From contig CM072806.1 in the NCBI GenBank assembly GCA_037013495.1, positions 21,899,501 to 21,963,500 of the forward strand: a stretch of 64,000 nucleotides of DNA. Direction: 5' to 3'. The notes beneath the pieces are model-generated. The model was given only the letters and a program-made list of their open reading frames with translations, did not search any database and was not told the origin of the DNA. The translations under genes and the position numbers were made by a program. Shown one piece after another: positions 35,180-48,689 of this stretch. The DNA is from Hippophae tibetana (Eukaryota > Streptophyta > Magnoliopsida > Rosales > Elaeagnaceae). How positions within the stretch are numbered: the first letter of the stretch is position 1; every line of letters starts with the position of its first letter.

Positions 35180-37330
35180 GTTAAAAGTTAAGTTGGGTCA
35201 CGTGCCTCTCCTTACCATTATATACATTCGTCTTTGCCCCAACCAAGTCACCACTAGCATTCATAACAATCACACCTAAACTAGCCTTACATATCTCTTT
35301 TCTAAGGCTAGCATTAGTGTTTATTTTAATCCAACCTTCGTTTGGCTTCTCCCATCTCTGCTCACAAATAGTGGATTGTATTAACTTTGCACTTAACATT
35401 CTATCTTTGCTCAAAGAGAAAAAGTTTTAAGAGACTCCTCAATTAACATATTGGCCCATCTTAGAATAACATTGGCATTCCTTCCAACCTTACTATGGAT
35501 CACCTCATTGCGATTATGCCTTATATCCCAAGCTAGATAATAAAAACGACTAGCCTTTTTGTCTGAGCATGTACCCCTCAAAGTGTTCCAATTATCAGTA
35601 AAAATCATATTACTAGCTCTTTTATGCAAATTATGAAAATTGGTAGTTTCCAAACCTCCACAACATTACCATGATTCCATAAAGCATGTGTGATATCTTC
35701 AAAGTTGCTATTACATAAATTGTACCAAGAAAACTACATAATTTTTTTCTTGTACAGTTGAGCATAAGTTGGAAGAATTCCATTACAAACCTTCCATATG
35801 AAAACCTTAACTTTATCCAAAACATTAAGGCTTTATAAGTGATTCTACTAAAATTTCTCATTCATGTTACTACACCTGTACCCAAATAATTGCGAACCTA
35901 GAATCTCGTCTTTTCCTCAACAAACTAGTAGGCACTTCTTACTTAAAAAACCTTATTTTCAAATCTCCCCTATATAAGCATACCATCATGATTACTGCTA
36001 ACCAAAGGGATCTTCAAAATGGATTCAACATTGGTCTCTAAAAACTTGTTCTTAATAAAACTTTCATCTCATATCCCTGCATCATTTAGAAGCTTGGCAA
36101 CAAGAGTGTTTTAAGGAAGCAAACAAGGAGAAATTATTTTAAAAGAAGTTGAGGATCCTTAAACACATGCACTTTCTCACCATTTCATATCCTCCACTTA
36201 AGGCTAGTGTCACACACCTCACTACCCTAAGTCACATTTCTCTACAAGAAAGAAGAAAAGGCATGTATAGGCTCATGCAAAATATTGTCATTTGCATAAT
36301 AATTTTCACATAATACACAAGCCACAAGACTACCACCTCCTTGTAAGAGTCTCAACAATACTTTGAGGCAAAAGCTTGACTAAAGGAAGATAAATTCCTA
36401 AAACCCATCCCACCCAAATATTTTGGCTTACAAAGCTACTCCCATGCCATCCAATGGATGCTTTTTTTTTCTAAGTCATGTCCTTACCATATTTTTCCAT
36501 CAAAATTTGTAGCTCACAACATAAACTTAAAGGAAATATGAAACAACTCATAGTATAGGTAGGGATAACTTGAACCATTGACTTAAGCAACACTTCATTT
36601 CTAACCATAAACAAACACTTATCCTTTAAACTCTTTAATTTCTTCCATACCCTATCCTTAATATCCCAAGAAACCTATTTTATTCTTTCCAGTTATAATA
36701 GGGTAACATTCATGAAAATTAACAAAAGGAATACCCAAAGTATCCAAATCTAGCTTTTTTATTTCCTCAAACTGTTAGGACTAAAACACATAGTGGACTT
36801 CCTCAAATTAACTTTTTGACCAAATGCATTTCGATAGATTTTCATAACTTCCTTAAGTTTCTTACAAGAGACATCATTTTCTCTAATTAGCACAAAGCTA
36901 TCATCTATAAAAAAGAGATAGGAAGCCTATGGGTTTGTATATGTAACAACTACTCCCTTAATCTGTCCATCCTTCTCTGTCTTCTTAAGTAAGCTAGAAA
37001 AACCCTTAACACATAAAATAAAAAGGTATAGAGAATGAGGAACTCCTTATCAAGCCTAAAAGACTTCATAATATCAACATTAATAGAGAGGGAATAAGAG
37101 ACTGAACTTGCACAATTCATGATCAAATTATCCCAAAACTCATAGAAACCCAATTTGAGAAGAATGAACTTCAAAAACCTCCACTACATTATTTCATAAG
37201 TCACCATCAAATTATCTGAGATCAATCTCCCAGGTACAAAAGCACTCTAACTTTTAAAAATTATATCGAGCTAGATAAACTTCATTTGATTGGTTATACA
37301 CTCTACAAGTAGGTCAAAAAATATGAATCA
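35180..37330 (-). mobile_element. LINE (L1-type with C-terminal RNase H), 5'-truncated
   Basis: Minus-strand order: RT begins near 37330 with QSAFVPGRLISDNLMVTYEI (QSAFVPGR is the classic LINE RT block). It continues with FWDNLIMNCASSVSYSLSIN (about 37140-37070) and the YADDSF-type catalytic region with 'FGQKVNL' near 36930-36830. Next comes a zinc-finger RVT connection region with 'LAWDIRHNRNEVIHSK' at about 35545-35495. It ends in an RNase H domain at 35350-35190 (GWIKINTNASL, LGVIVMNASGD). The endonuclease half is missing. Stops and frameshifts are scattered through it, so it is dead. Its 5' end lies against the Copia remnant, which suggests it inserted into that element. Confidence 0.85.
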
Positions 37331-39740
37331 TAGGACGTTTCTGTCCTAGTCCTTTTGCTACGTCTGGGATCAATCTAAACTTTATCCTTAACCTTTTATT
37401 CAGGTTATTCGATTTGACTATCTTTATTCATACTCATATATGTTCATTTAGACAAACTTGATTCTCCTTGAGATTTATCTGGAAATACGTATTCAAAGAA
37501 TGATGCATTCCTTGATTCCATTATCGTGCTCTTATGTATGTATGCGATCTTTGACTCATGCACAAGAAATCGATAAGCACTACTATTATGTGTATATCCA
37601 ATGAAGATGAAATCTATCATTTTTGGACATATTTTTACCTTTTTTGGTATAGGTACGGCTACTTTAGTAAGACACTCCCACACTTGTAAATGTTTTTAGT
37701 TAGTTACCCTTTCTTTAAATAATTCATATGTTGTCTTATGTGGTTCCTTATTTAAAAGGTAGTTAGCTGAAAAAATAACTTCACCTCACAAGTTCTGTGG
37801 TAACCCATAACTTAATAGCATTGCATTCATCATTTCTTTCAAGGTATGATTCTTACTTTTAGTAACTCCATTTTGCTGAAGTGAATAAGGCACTGTAGTT
37901 TCATGGATAACTCTATGTTGTGCACATAATTCACCAAATGGTACTTCATATTCACCACTATATCATTATGTAATACCTTTATCTTCTTATTGAGTTGATT
38001 CTCAAATTTTGTTTTATAAAGAATAAATTTCTCTATAGCTTCATTTCTTATTGTCACCCCTTGTTTGAAGAAATTTCAAATCAAATAGATCAATATGGAT
38101 TAAGTCAAGGGGTTCAGTGTTCCTTTTAATCGAATAAAATACAGACTTAGTCATTTTTGTTTCAACACAAGTCTCACACTTATGCTTTGAATCTATTTAG
38201 AATGTGGGTATGTGTTCCATGTTAATTAGTCTACGTAATGTATTGTAATTAACATGACCTAGTCTACCATGCCACAAGTTGGAAGACTCAGACAACTAAG
38301 CAGAAGAATTAATATTATTAATATTCCTAGCTTTTATAGTCATTACATTGAGTTTAAAAGCCCATAAGATATATACCTTTTTCCTACAAACATCCCATTT
38401 TGGTTACAACGACTTAATCAGATTCAAACACTATCTGAAAGCTATGCTTGTTTAACAATGAGCCAAAAACAAGATTCTTATGGATGTCTGGCATATAAAG
38501 TAATTTTTTTAATATAATCTCCTTTCCAAAGGTCATCTTCAGTTTGACCTAGCCTTGCCCATGAATGGCTAAAATGGTAGAATTTTCCATGAAGTGCTTC
38601 TCTCTATCTTTCACCGGTTTAAAAGTAGTAATAACTTCTTATATGAGCATATATGTCTTGTTGCACCAGTATCAATCCACCACTCTTTGGGGTTTGATCT
38701 CACCAATTTCACCTCAGATACGACTACACAAAAATTAACATAAAAGATATCATGATTTATGTCATCAACCATGTTTACCTCACAGTTCCTATTTCTTTTT
38801 AGACACTTGCAGTTGGGGCTTTATGTCCTTTCCTCTGATAGTTAAAGCAAATCCCTCTAAAGCTTGACTTATTAAAAGTTGCTTCTCTAGGTATCAATTG
38901 AGACCATTTATCCAGCTTGTCCTTACCTCTATTCTTATTGTGCTTGGAACTTTGACCATAGTCCATCACATTAGCCTTGGGTGCTGATGAGATATACTCT
39001 TTTTTAAAAAGAAGTCTTATTATATTCTTCCATTTTGAATCTTATTATCAAGCCTTTTAAAGACACTTCCCTTCGCTTATGCTTAAGGTGGGCCTTGAAC
39101 CTTATCCATGAAGGGGGTATCTTTTCAATAATAGCTACAACTTGGAAGGTTTCACTAAGTACCATCCCTTCATCATACATCTCTGTTAAGATATCTTGGA
39201 TTTCACATACTTGATTGCATATAGATTTAGAATCCACCGACTTATAATCAATAAAGCGACCAACCAAAAATTTATTGGCACTGACATTTTCATACTTTCG
39301 GCCTAATGATTCCCACAAGTCTTTAGTTGTCTTCCCCTGATTGTACCCATTGTATAAGGAATTAATTAAACTATTTAGAACATAGTTCTGACATAGATAA
39401 CTAGAATGCGTCTATGCTTCAATAGCTCTAGTAGATTGAAAATCTTGCTCACCCTCAAGTTGATGGGGAGCTTCTTCAGTTAAGAACTTTTCCAAATTTA
39501 AGGTGGTAAGATAGAACATCATTTTACTCCTCCATCTCTATCACAACATGGTTCATAGTACAGAAACCAGTAATATAAAGGTCACCTCATGAGCCACAAA
39601 AGACCTCATCATTTGATTAATAGTAGAACCATCTACAATAGGGTCAACAACATTCACAGTTAGGTTTTCAGTTTGGGGTATTGGAATGGTCATTTCAGAT
39701 TTCATAATCTTTTCTTTACTTTTTTTGTTAAATACACAAA
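37331..39740 (-). mobile_element. Ty1/Copia internal region (gag to integrase), broken
   Basis: Fossil on the minus strand. Gag starts near 39710. The UBN2-type segment is at 39318-39004 (IPPSWIRFKAHLKHKRREVS). A zinc knuckle is at about 38850-38790, the protease region is near 38700, and integrase is at about 38060-37690. A post-integrase segment runs at about 37683-37444 (FIFIGYTHNSSAYRFLV). RT and RNase H are not present on this side of the LINE junction at about 37330. No matching LTR pair was found. It has several breaks and is of moderate to old age. Confidence 0.85.
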
Positions 39741-39922
39741 TAATAACCCAAATTTAAAAAATCAACAAATAAAGTTTTAGATTATCAAAAAATATATTTA
39801 ATAAATAAATGATAGAAATATGTTAATTTACTTTCATATTTGTAATTTTATTAACTATAGTGATTAAATAATTTTAAAAATAAAATAATTTATTTATTTA
39901 TAAAATTATAAATATATATATA

Positions 39923-40215
39923 TATTGGATATTAATCCTTAATTCAAGGAATAAAACAAGAACCTTAATTCAAGAAATAAAACAAGGACCTTAATTTAAG
40001 AAATAAAATAAGGAGTAAAATAAGGAATCCTTAATTCAAGGAGTAAAACAAAGAATTCTTAATTCAAGGAGTAAATCAAGGAATGCTTAATTTAAAGAGT
40101 AATTGAAGGAGTAAAATTTCATTATAAATAACTATACATTTGTAATGAAAACATGAAGAATATAATACAAACTAGAAAACTCTTTTGTGTAGAGTTATTT
40201 CTTCTTTTTTCTACA
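39923..40215 (+). mobile_element. Solo LTR (Copia-like), 293 bp, with internal tandem repeats
   Basis: It begins TATTGGATATTAATCC (the usual TG start looks altered) and ends TTCTACA. It contains a TATAAATA box at about 40125 followed by 'gtaatgaaaacatgaagaatataatac', the layout of many Copia LTRs. Five to six copies of a 26-29 bp unit ('ccttaattcaaggagtaaaacaagga') occupy about 39937-40110. The flanking five bases are ATATA on both sides, consistent with a target duplication, though both flanks are AT repeats. It is in the opposite orientation to the neighbouring Copia remnant, so it is a separate insertion. Confidence 0.6.
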
Positions 40216-43020
40216 ATATATATATATATATATATAGTAAAGATGAAATATAAATATAAAGTAAAGAAAATTAAAAAAAGATAAATGATAGAGAAAGTAA
40301 AAACAATGATAGAGAAACATATAAAAGAAAAGGGAATTAAAAGCAATATGATCGAGAAACATAAAAAAGAATGATAGAGATGAAGTAATAAATTACTTAG
40401 AATGGATAAAAAACAATATTAATGAATGATAAAGGGAGTCGATAAAGAGATGTAAAATTTGAATGTTAATGGTAGTAGAATATGTATTATAGAATAGATA
40501 AATATAATAGATTATGAATAATCTATTTGTTATAAAAAAATTTATACAATAATTTTTTTTGTATTTGTTTGTGCAAAAAATAAAGGGGAGAAATTATCTT
40601 AAGTTTGTTGGAAATAAAATATGGATAAAAAAGTTAAGAATAAAATTATTTTATTAAAATTAGAAATATACAAATATAAATTTATATTATAAATATAAAT
40701 TTAAATAGAGTAAAGAATCGAAACTTGTGTATCACGTAGTATCTTTAAGATAATTTTTTCACTTAAAATAAGTATTAGAAAGCTACGAAAACTTATCTTC
40801 TATAATACAATGATTAAATAATAATAAATTTATACTAATTTATTATTCTATAAAATTTCAATCATAAAAATCTAACTCTATATAAAAATTTAAAAAAAAA
40901 CATATATTTTTTTCCTTTCTCTTTTCGTTTTTTTCCTTCCTTTCCTTTTCTCTTCTCTTTCCTTTATTTTTCTTTTCACTTTCTTCCTTTCTTCTTTTTC
41001 TTCTTCTTCTTTGATCAACTCTCTTTTCCCTTCTTCTTTGCTATGTTTTTTTTTTTCCTTTTTTTCTAAATGGGAATATATATATATATACACCCATGAG
41101 CAAAGCTTTAATTCAGGAATAGAAAACTTTAAAAACGAAACAAGACAAAGCAATTAAGAGCTCAGAATTCATTCAGAAATGGAACAAGGCAAAGCAAAAA
41201 ATGTACATAAAGTTACGGAAACAAAACATAAAATTCGTTTCTTAATAAAAAAAAATTAAATCATCAAATTTTTATTTTAAAGAAATTTTAATTTATAAAA
41301 AAAATTCAACAGTAGTTTGAAAGCTTTCAACCTATTAACTTTTTGTATAAATACTTGTTTTTATAATTTTTCAATATTATCTTTAATAACTTAAAGTTCA
41401 GGTTAGGACATTGAGATAAGTAAGAGTTTACTTTTATATTAATTTGTAATGAAAATCCATGAGAATGTAAATAAATAGCTACTAAGAATCAAAATAAAAA
41501 TATTAATTTATTTAAATATTCTTTTAATTATAATAATAATAATTTATAATAAAATAAATGATAGTTTTCTAACTATATTTTATGAATTTAAAAAATTACA
41601 AAAATCAATAAAAATAACTCTTAAATCTATGAATTCTTACCCCCTTTCCACCGAATGTTTACGAAGATTACAAAGAGAGTAGGAATATAATTGATATAAA
41701 TTGCTCTTAAGATTTGTTCCACCATATTTGACCATTAATGGGTTTCTTTAATATGAAAAGTATTTATAAAGTATTTTACTTAGTTAAAAATGTACATTTT
41801 TTGGTTTTATAATAGTATTTTATTTCTTTAAAATGTATACATAAATTTAAATTTATTCTAAAAAAATTAAGAGAGAAAATAGTTATTTTATTGTGTATTA
41901 AAAAACAATTCCTACACCTCATGCAAATTTAGGTCAGAGATGTCAAATGAATTATCCAATTTTATTTAATATTTTTAATGAATTTATAGGTTAAAATTGT
42001 ATCTTCTTATTTAAATCTTATTTTATCTCATCTAATTCCATTCTATTTATTTGAAGTTGTCTATAATGAGTTTATGATTATTATAAATAATTATGTTTTT
42101 TTTTTGTAATTTTACTTATTATTTAAGCATATTATAATACAATCATATTATCATCTCGATCCATCCAAAAATAAGTAAAATAAAATAAAATGAGTTTATA
42201 AAATTCATGGATTATTCCATGAACTAAGAATACATCTCATCTTATTTAAGAATTTTAGTTTATACATAGTTTTAAACCTACATTATTTGTATAATTTTAT
42301 GTGACAAATTATCAAAAAAATAAACCATTTTATCATTTTTCAAGCTTATTTTGTCATTGGTCTTAATATATGTTGTGTGGTAATAAAAATGTATAAATTT
42401 TTATATTATTAATATTTTTATTTTAATAAATGACTATGTATATTCTTTGTTAAAAATAAAATACATGTAAAATAATTACACATATATTTTCTCAAAATAA
42501 GTACGTAAATATATCAATTAAAAAAGACAAAAAAACATACATTCAAGTTTGCAATTTTTTTTAATATATATATATATTCTCAAAATAAGGACGTAAATCT
42601 ACCAATAAAAAAAAGGACAAAAAAATCACACGCTAAAGTTTACAATGTTTTTTAATATATATATATATATATATATGTACTTGAAGGATATACGCATTAA
42701 CCAAAAATAATATTTAAATTTTATATATATTTTTTAATAATTTATTTTTATTATTATAAAAAATAATAACTTTTTTATTGATAAAAATAATATTTACATT
42801 TTATATTTATTTTTATTATTATAAAAAAATTATCATACAAAAGTATATATAATATTTATTTATTTATTCTTTTAAATACATTATATAAAGATTATTATAA
42901 ATTACATATATTGTAACTTAATTTTTTTTTAAAAATAATAATGATTATTATTTTTTATATAATAACATAATTAATTTGTTATAAAAAATAAATATAAAAT
43001 TATAATTAATTAATTTTTTA
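40216..43020. other. AT-rich intergenic region with simple repeats
   Basis: No gene recognised. It contains an (AT)n run at 40216-40236, a long pyrimidine-rich tract at about 40905-41070 that gives only a low-complexity Lys/Glu frame on the minus strand, and the tandem duplication listed separately. Confidence 0.5.
42489..42676. repeat. 88-bp tandem duplication ending in (TA)n
   Basis: Two copies (42489-42576 and 42577-42676). Each starts 'ttctcaaaataagkacgtaaat', passes 'aagacaaaaaaa.cayac' and 'agtttrcaat.ttttttaa', and ends in an (AT)n run. The second run is longer (42655-42676). Confidence 0.85.
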
Positions 43021-43600
43021 TAGAAAGTTACCTTCCCTTCCATTAATCATATTTTTCTTTGTTTTCTTTTTCTGTGAATTTTTTTCCTTCGATACTTTTC
43101 AAACTTTGGCGTCCTCTGCTTTATTCACGAAAAACCTGATTCTCTGAACACGAGGAGTCAATAACTTTTCGTGCTTTGTTCTGTTTTCTTTTTGCTAATC
43201 TCTAGGTAACTTTTAGTATTCCCTCAAGTGCTGGCTATTTTTTTCTGACTGGCGAGATCTCTCCGAGCTGTACTCTTGAATTCTCAGAGAGAATGAGAGA
43301 GCGAGGAAGAAACGGAGACATATGTGGCAACTAAATTGTTCTCTCCTCATCTTTCTTCACGTTGTTTGATACACTTTGTTTATCATAGCCTTTCTTGGCT
43401 CATTACACATTCAGTTAGAATCTCATTGCTTCATTATTTTTGTCTGGGTTTTCTTCCGAGCTCTTATTTTTATCCTTTGTCATTGTAGAGCTAAAGTTTT
43501 GAAGATATAACGAGATAAAGATCTGGGTTCAACTTGTAGTGGCGTTTATTGAGGTTGGGTCTTGTCGGTCCTTAGGCATCCAAGCCGCTTTCACTTCCAG

Positions 43601-43651
43601 ATGTCGGTATCGTTGTTGCTACTGCAGAAATGGACAAAGGTCGAGACGTGA
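43601..43651 (+). promoter_or_regulatory. Overlapping upstream ORF (uORF), 16 codons
   Basis: An ATG at 43601 lies in the leader of the following gene, 29 bases before its start codon and in another frame. It encodes MSVSLLLLQKWTKVET and ends at TGA 43649-43651, past the main ATG at 43630. A uORF that overlaps the main start normally lowers translation of the main ORF. That effect is inferred, not shown. Confidence 0.6.
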
Positions 43652-46600
43652 GACGTGGAGCGAGTCGGTTCAAGCATTCTATAGACAAGATCGTCTATGG
43701 TAAATTTACTTTAGATTCTTTTTGTTTTCTGGTGTAATTTCCTTCTTTTTCTTTTTTCTCCTAGCAAATAAACAAAAACATTTTGTCCTATTCGTGTATT
43801 CTTTCTCGGTTTCTCATAAGAATTTTACAGATTACGCTTGTACAGTTGTACCTTTGTTCTGACTTTTATTGGGTCTGTTGATGTTGTAATTTAGCTGAAT
43901 TATTGTTTCTGAAGATTTAGATTCTGTGTCCTCCGAAAAATACAACCAAGGCAAGCTCAGAAGATTGAGTTCGGTTGATAGAGAGAGTGTGAGCTTCAAA
44001 GACGGCGAAATGGGTTGCGGAGCACCAGAAAGAGAAGATGACCTCCGTATTAATTCAAGCAAGAAATTTAAGCTTCCGGAAAAGGTTGGTTGTTGCTCTA
44101 TGATCAATCTGGAATACAATGTTAGCAGATTTTAATTCCTGGATTTAGTTTCTTTGATTTATTTTTGATATTTTAATTTAATTTTTCTCTGTAGTTCTCA
44201 TATGACTACGATGGCGTTAATCATTCCTCTGTTCCTCGAAAGCTTCGGTCAGGTGTGTGGGATTTGAACCAGAGAAGGAAGCCTTTGTCTTATTTTACTT
44301 TTAGTATAATTCATGAAGTTGGAGCATCCGCATTTTTATTTTTGATGTTTTTATATTTTTTAATTTCGGACTTTTTATTTTTGATAGAAATTTTGAACTC
44401 TATCTTGTGTTGAGCCGTGTGGCCAATTTTTTTCTTAATTAAAATACGTTTTTGATGTTGGCTTTTTCTGCAGTGTTTTGCTTTTGAGTTATTCTGGATC
44501 AGGAGTGAAGCCAACTTAACTTTTATACTCTCTCTCTCGTTCTAAACTACACTTTTTTAAAGAGAAATTATTTATTGTTATTAAAATATATGATTACTTG
44601 ATATTCTAAGTTAATGAAATTCAAGATCAGTGTAATTTTATTTTTGGGAAAAAATACTCGATACTTAATTGAGAGAGAAAGTAATGTGATTGGTGTGGAG
44701 TATATTCCAGAAATAATAATGAATAAAAATTGTACTATGTCTCTTTGTTTCATGGTGATATTGATTATTTTGGATTAATTTTTTGCGTTGGAAGTCTGTA
44801 TCTTTGTCTTATGTTTCTCCCTTTTCTGAAGTTGATACCTTTGCATTCAGTGAATCTGATAAGTGATTCTGTATTAGGTCAGGAAGTTCCACTATGGTTG
44901 CTCTATTTTGAAATAAATGGTGTAATCCTAACACAAAAGTACACGGGCTTGCCCAAACGGAAAGCCATGTGCCATTTGCTAGTTTTCAACGATTGTTGAT
45001 AAACAATGCTGTTTTGTATTTGCAGCTATGAAGAAGCACAGTGGCGAATCTATATCTCCTCCTTTGTCAGATTTAAAGAAGCTAAACCATACTAGAGGCG
45101 TAAAATCTCCCAATATAGACGGTGCTAACAAGTTGAGATCATGCATGGTAATTGACTGTCCGTTCTAGTTTTTTCTCTCTGTTTTTATTTTATTTTATTT
45201 TCTTCTCTTTTTAATTGAGCACTTGAATAGTTTGATTCATAAGTTTCGAACTGTTTTCGAAGAATCAAGGAATAGACTGGTCCCTAAGAAAAATTGAATC
45301 TGAGACAATCACAAAAGATGAAGAGGAAGTAGTGGAGACCTTGTATGCTTTGGCTGGAATGTTCCCCAACAATGATGGCATCGAGAAACCCACATTAGAT
45401 GTTGAATCTTTAGAAGCAAATGCTTCAGCTTTGGCAGAGTCAAAGTACAGCCAGCTAGTAGCAGTTGAAGGTCTTCTTCCATTAAAGATTTCTTAGCCTA
45501 GTGCTTCCCTTTTCTCTTTTTTTTTTAATTGTTATCTCGTGTTCTAAAATTTGCAGTTAGTAAAGATAGTTCAAGCTTAATTTGCCCCTTGCCAATTTCT
45601 GAGGCTGTCAACCCTTTATCTAGCACTGAGAGATTAGCTCAAACGGTCAAAGAGGAAGTAGCTCATGCTCAGGATCAATCAGCTTTGTCAAAGAACAAGA
45701 AACTAAGCTTACAATCAGATGATTATGCTCCTTTGGTAAATTTGTTGTCCACTAAGAGTGAACAGTGTGAAATGAAGTCGGCATGTGATACAATTAACTT
45801 CTGCATTCCTGCAGACCTGAACATGGATTATGGGTGAGCAATGTTCTGTGTGTTTTAGATAAGAAATCAGTTTTATTTAGGTTTAATTGTATAGCATAAT
45901 CTTCTTTATAGATAGAGCTTAATTTTTAATCTTATTACACGGTGTACATGTGTTTTTGTTTTTCTATAACTTAAAAAACATATAATGCATATTCAAAAAA
46001 GCAATACATAAGTTTTTCTTCTTCTTTTAACGTAATAGGGAGTTGAAAGTAAAACTAGTTATTTATCTAAAAATCAGAGGGCTTTATCTATTATTTGTTC
46101 TCTCATATTTGGAGTTAGGCATCATTTTCAAAGAGTGTGGTGGAGGGTTTAATATTATGTTATCATCATTATGGTCCTCATCAGAGTAAAGGCACCTCTT
46201 GCAAAGAAGACCTCAATTCTTGATAGAAAGAAGGAAACTACGTTTGGGATGGTAAGTATTTATAACAAAGAAATGCTAATGACACAATTTTGCACATACT
46301 GCTTATGGTGTGCCTCGTGAAGTGATTCTGCGTGGTAAACTAAATTTGAGAAATGGAGAAATTATTATTTTTCTGGATAATTTAGCCGTGTGTCACACTG
46401 TCATAAATAGTTTGTGCACAAAATTTTATGCCCTTAGAATTTCTCATTTAAAACATATTCAGTCATAGAAGATCCATATGGTAATGAGATTTGGTACTTT
46501 GAAGGCCACTACTAATGGGAGTCAAATGGAACCAGAATGTATGGTCAAGGAATCCAAGGAAAATGGTATAATTCTAGTTTACTTGCTACCAAAATCGAGT

Positions 46601-48523
46601 TCTAATGTCACTAGCTTGACATGATTTTGTTCTTGAATCGAAGGTCTTGCATTGTGGCCTGGTTTGCAGCCAAGCACATCACAGTATGCTGGAACTGGTG
46701 GCTCAATTAGTTTGCTGTAATTTTCTTCTGTTATTAGTTATATAATTTTGAATTTTCTTGGTTTCTTATTCTTCTTTTACATTTTTAGTCATTTCTTTTG
46801 TTTTCTTAGGTCATCTAGTGCTACAATTCCAGCTTGGCTTGATATTCCTTTGGTTGCATCAAAAACTACTTCACTCCAAAATCGTTCTTCAGTTGGAAAG
46901 GTGAGGAGAATCTTCCAAAATCATTTCCTTGTGACTAAATAAATTCTTTAAAATCTCTCATACAAACATTTGACTGGCTATATGTTGGATAATTAACTCT
47001 ACAGGTCTATGAAATTACTGCTGGTAGAAGATTTTACAAGACATGTGCAGCTCATGTCTACATATGTCATCTAATTCAAACTCTTCAAATCTCTGGGAGC
47101 AAAGACAAAGTTTCATTGCAGCAAAATCACAAGAGACCTCATGAAGATACAAAGCAAGGCGCTCTTTTGGGAGTTAACAAATTAAATAGAGTGAAAAATG
47201 ATTTAAACAACACGGTTTCAGCTAGCAGTTTAGGCAGTTCTATTGCTGAAGAAAATGCCAATGCAGCAAAGAATAGTACTCTTCTCAAAAGGAGGCTCCA
47301 TCAAGATCAGCCGCCGTCAGCTCTGGCATATGGTGGATGCAATCCACAGGAAAAAGTAAGCTAAATATTATAGTTAAAATATTTTTGTTGGATGCAATCC
47401 ACATCATTGCTTTCTCGTTTCTTGCAGAGTTTTGAATTCCCATCATTGTCAGCGGGAGGCGGTGGATTGAATGCTATTGATAATTTTGGTAAAATAAGAG
47501 CTGATTTTGAACAGCTATCAAAACTTCAAGTCCCTTACCTTCCTTCAATAATGCAACATCACACACAAATGCCTCTCTCTTTGCCCCAATCTTGCAGTAA
47601 TCCGGTATATGCCAACCATCTTTTTTCAGCACAACAGGTTTTGCAACTCAACTCTTTTTTTTTTCCTTCCCCAATATTAAGTGCTTGTTGGAGCCCTTTC
47701 TTTTTAAATTTTCTCTAGTGTAAGCTATAGATAAATCGTAGAAACGAGATTGATTCTAACATCTTGAGGGTTAAGAGGAACTGTAATTTTGAAAGTGCTT
47801 CTTCTCAGAACTAAATGACCTACCTAGGGGACAATTCTCATTGTTAAAGCCATATTTTTAGATTCATCCTACTCGAAAGTCAAAACCTACTTGTCTTTTT
47901 CATCACTGCATCCTACTCATGCCATTCTTGCATAACTACTATATTAAATCCTTTTTGTTTGTTTATTTGTATCTTTTGATCTAACTAATAGTTTGCGAAT
48001 TATTTATTTTAACTTTAATTTTATGTTGCAAATAGAGATTTTGATGTAATGCTTCCTTGTACCCCAGCAGCAGCCACCGCTACCTCCATTTCATGGCAAC
48101 CCATTTTATGGTCCTCAATTAATTCCAACAGTCATGACAAAACAACATCATCTGCAGCAGCTACTACGACAACATCAACTTCCCCAGCAACAACATGGAC
48201 GACTTTGGGCTACTCAGTACAGGTCTTTGGGAACTTCTACAGATGTAGTTCAACTAACAAACTGGCAACATGGAAAACAAGGACCTCCATTCATTCCATG
48301 TTCTGTAGCTCTTCTGTCTCCTCCCGCTTCAGCCCTTGAAGCTGTCAGCCACAAAGATGCACCATTGTCTCATCAGCAGCTGATGACCATGACTTCATCA
48401 TTTGCTCCTGGAAGGATAATTAAGCAAGACCACCATATCCCTTCTAACCATGAGGAACCTGGCAGTAGGTTCCATGCTGCTGGTCCCGTGCCATTGCAGT
48501 TGTTCTGCAAGGAGCGCCTTTGA
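43630..48523 (+). CDS. Plant-specific protein of unknown function, 737 aa, Gln/His/Pro-rich C-terminus
   Basis: Thirteen exons join in frame with GT/AG introns: 43630-43699, 43915-44084, 44195-44252, 45026-45147, 45263-45470, 45557-45833, 46185-46251, 46505-46565, 46644-46716, 46810-46900, 47005-47355, 47428-47637 and 48068-48523 (2214 bp). I do not recognise a named family. The N-terminus is basic and Ser-rich (MDKGRDVRRGASRFKHSIDK). An acidic block, ETITKDEEEVVETLYALAGM, lies near residues 154-173. A conserved-looking core (AWLDIPLVASKT, then VYEITAGRRFYKTCAAHVYI at about 400-419) follows. The C-terminus is rich in Q, H and P (QQQQPPLPPF, QQLLRQHQLPQQQHG). No signal peptide or membrane segment is visible. 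Charge and low complexity suggest a nuclear or regulatory protein, which is inference. The start is the first ATG giving a long joined frame. A long pyrimidine-rich leader (about 43020-43629) precedes it. It appears intact. Confidence 0.82.
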
Positions 48524-48689
48524 TGCAATGTATAAAGTCTGATTGAAAAATGGACGGGTAACATTATTTTATTCTTTAATGTATATTCCTACCTGGGACT
48601 TTGGGAAAAATGAAACTGTGAGATGCGTAATGAAATGATTATATCCCCTGCTTCTTAATTAGTAGCTTTATATTTAGGTCTCATTAACA

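Noticed and set aside
40890-41153. Lys/Glu-rich minus-strand frame
   Set aside because: It is the translation of a pyrimidine-rich tract. It has low complexity, no partner exons and no family.
48049-48339. Ser/Thr-rich frame in the last exon of the 737-aa gene
   Set aside because: It is out of frame with the twelve preceding exons. The Gln/Pro frame continues the spliced protein.
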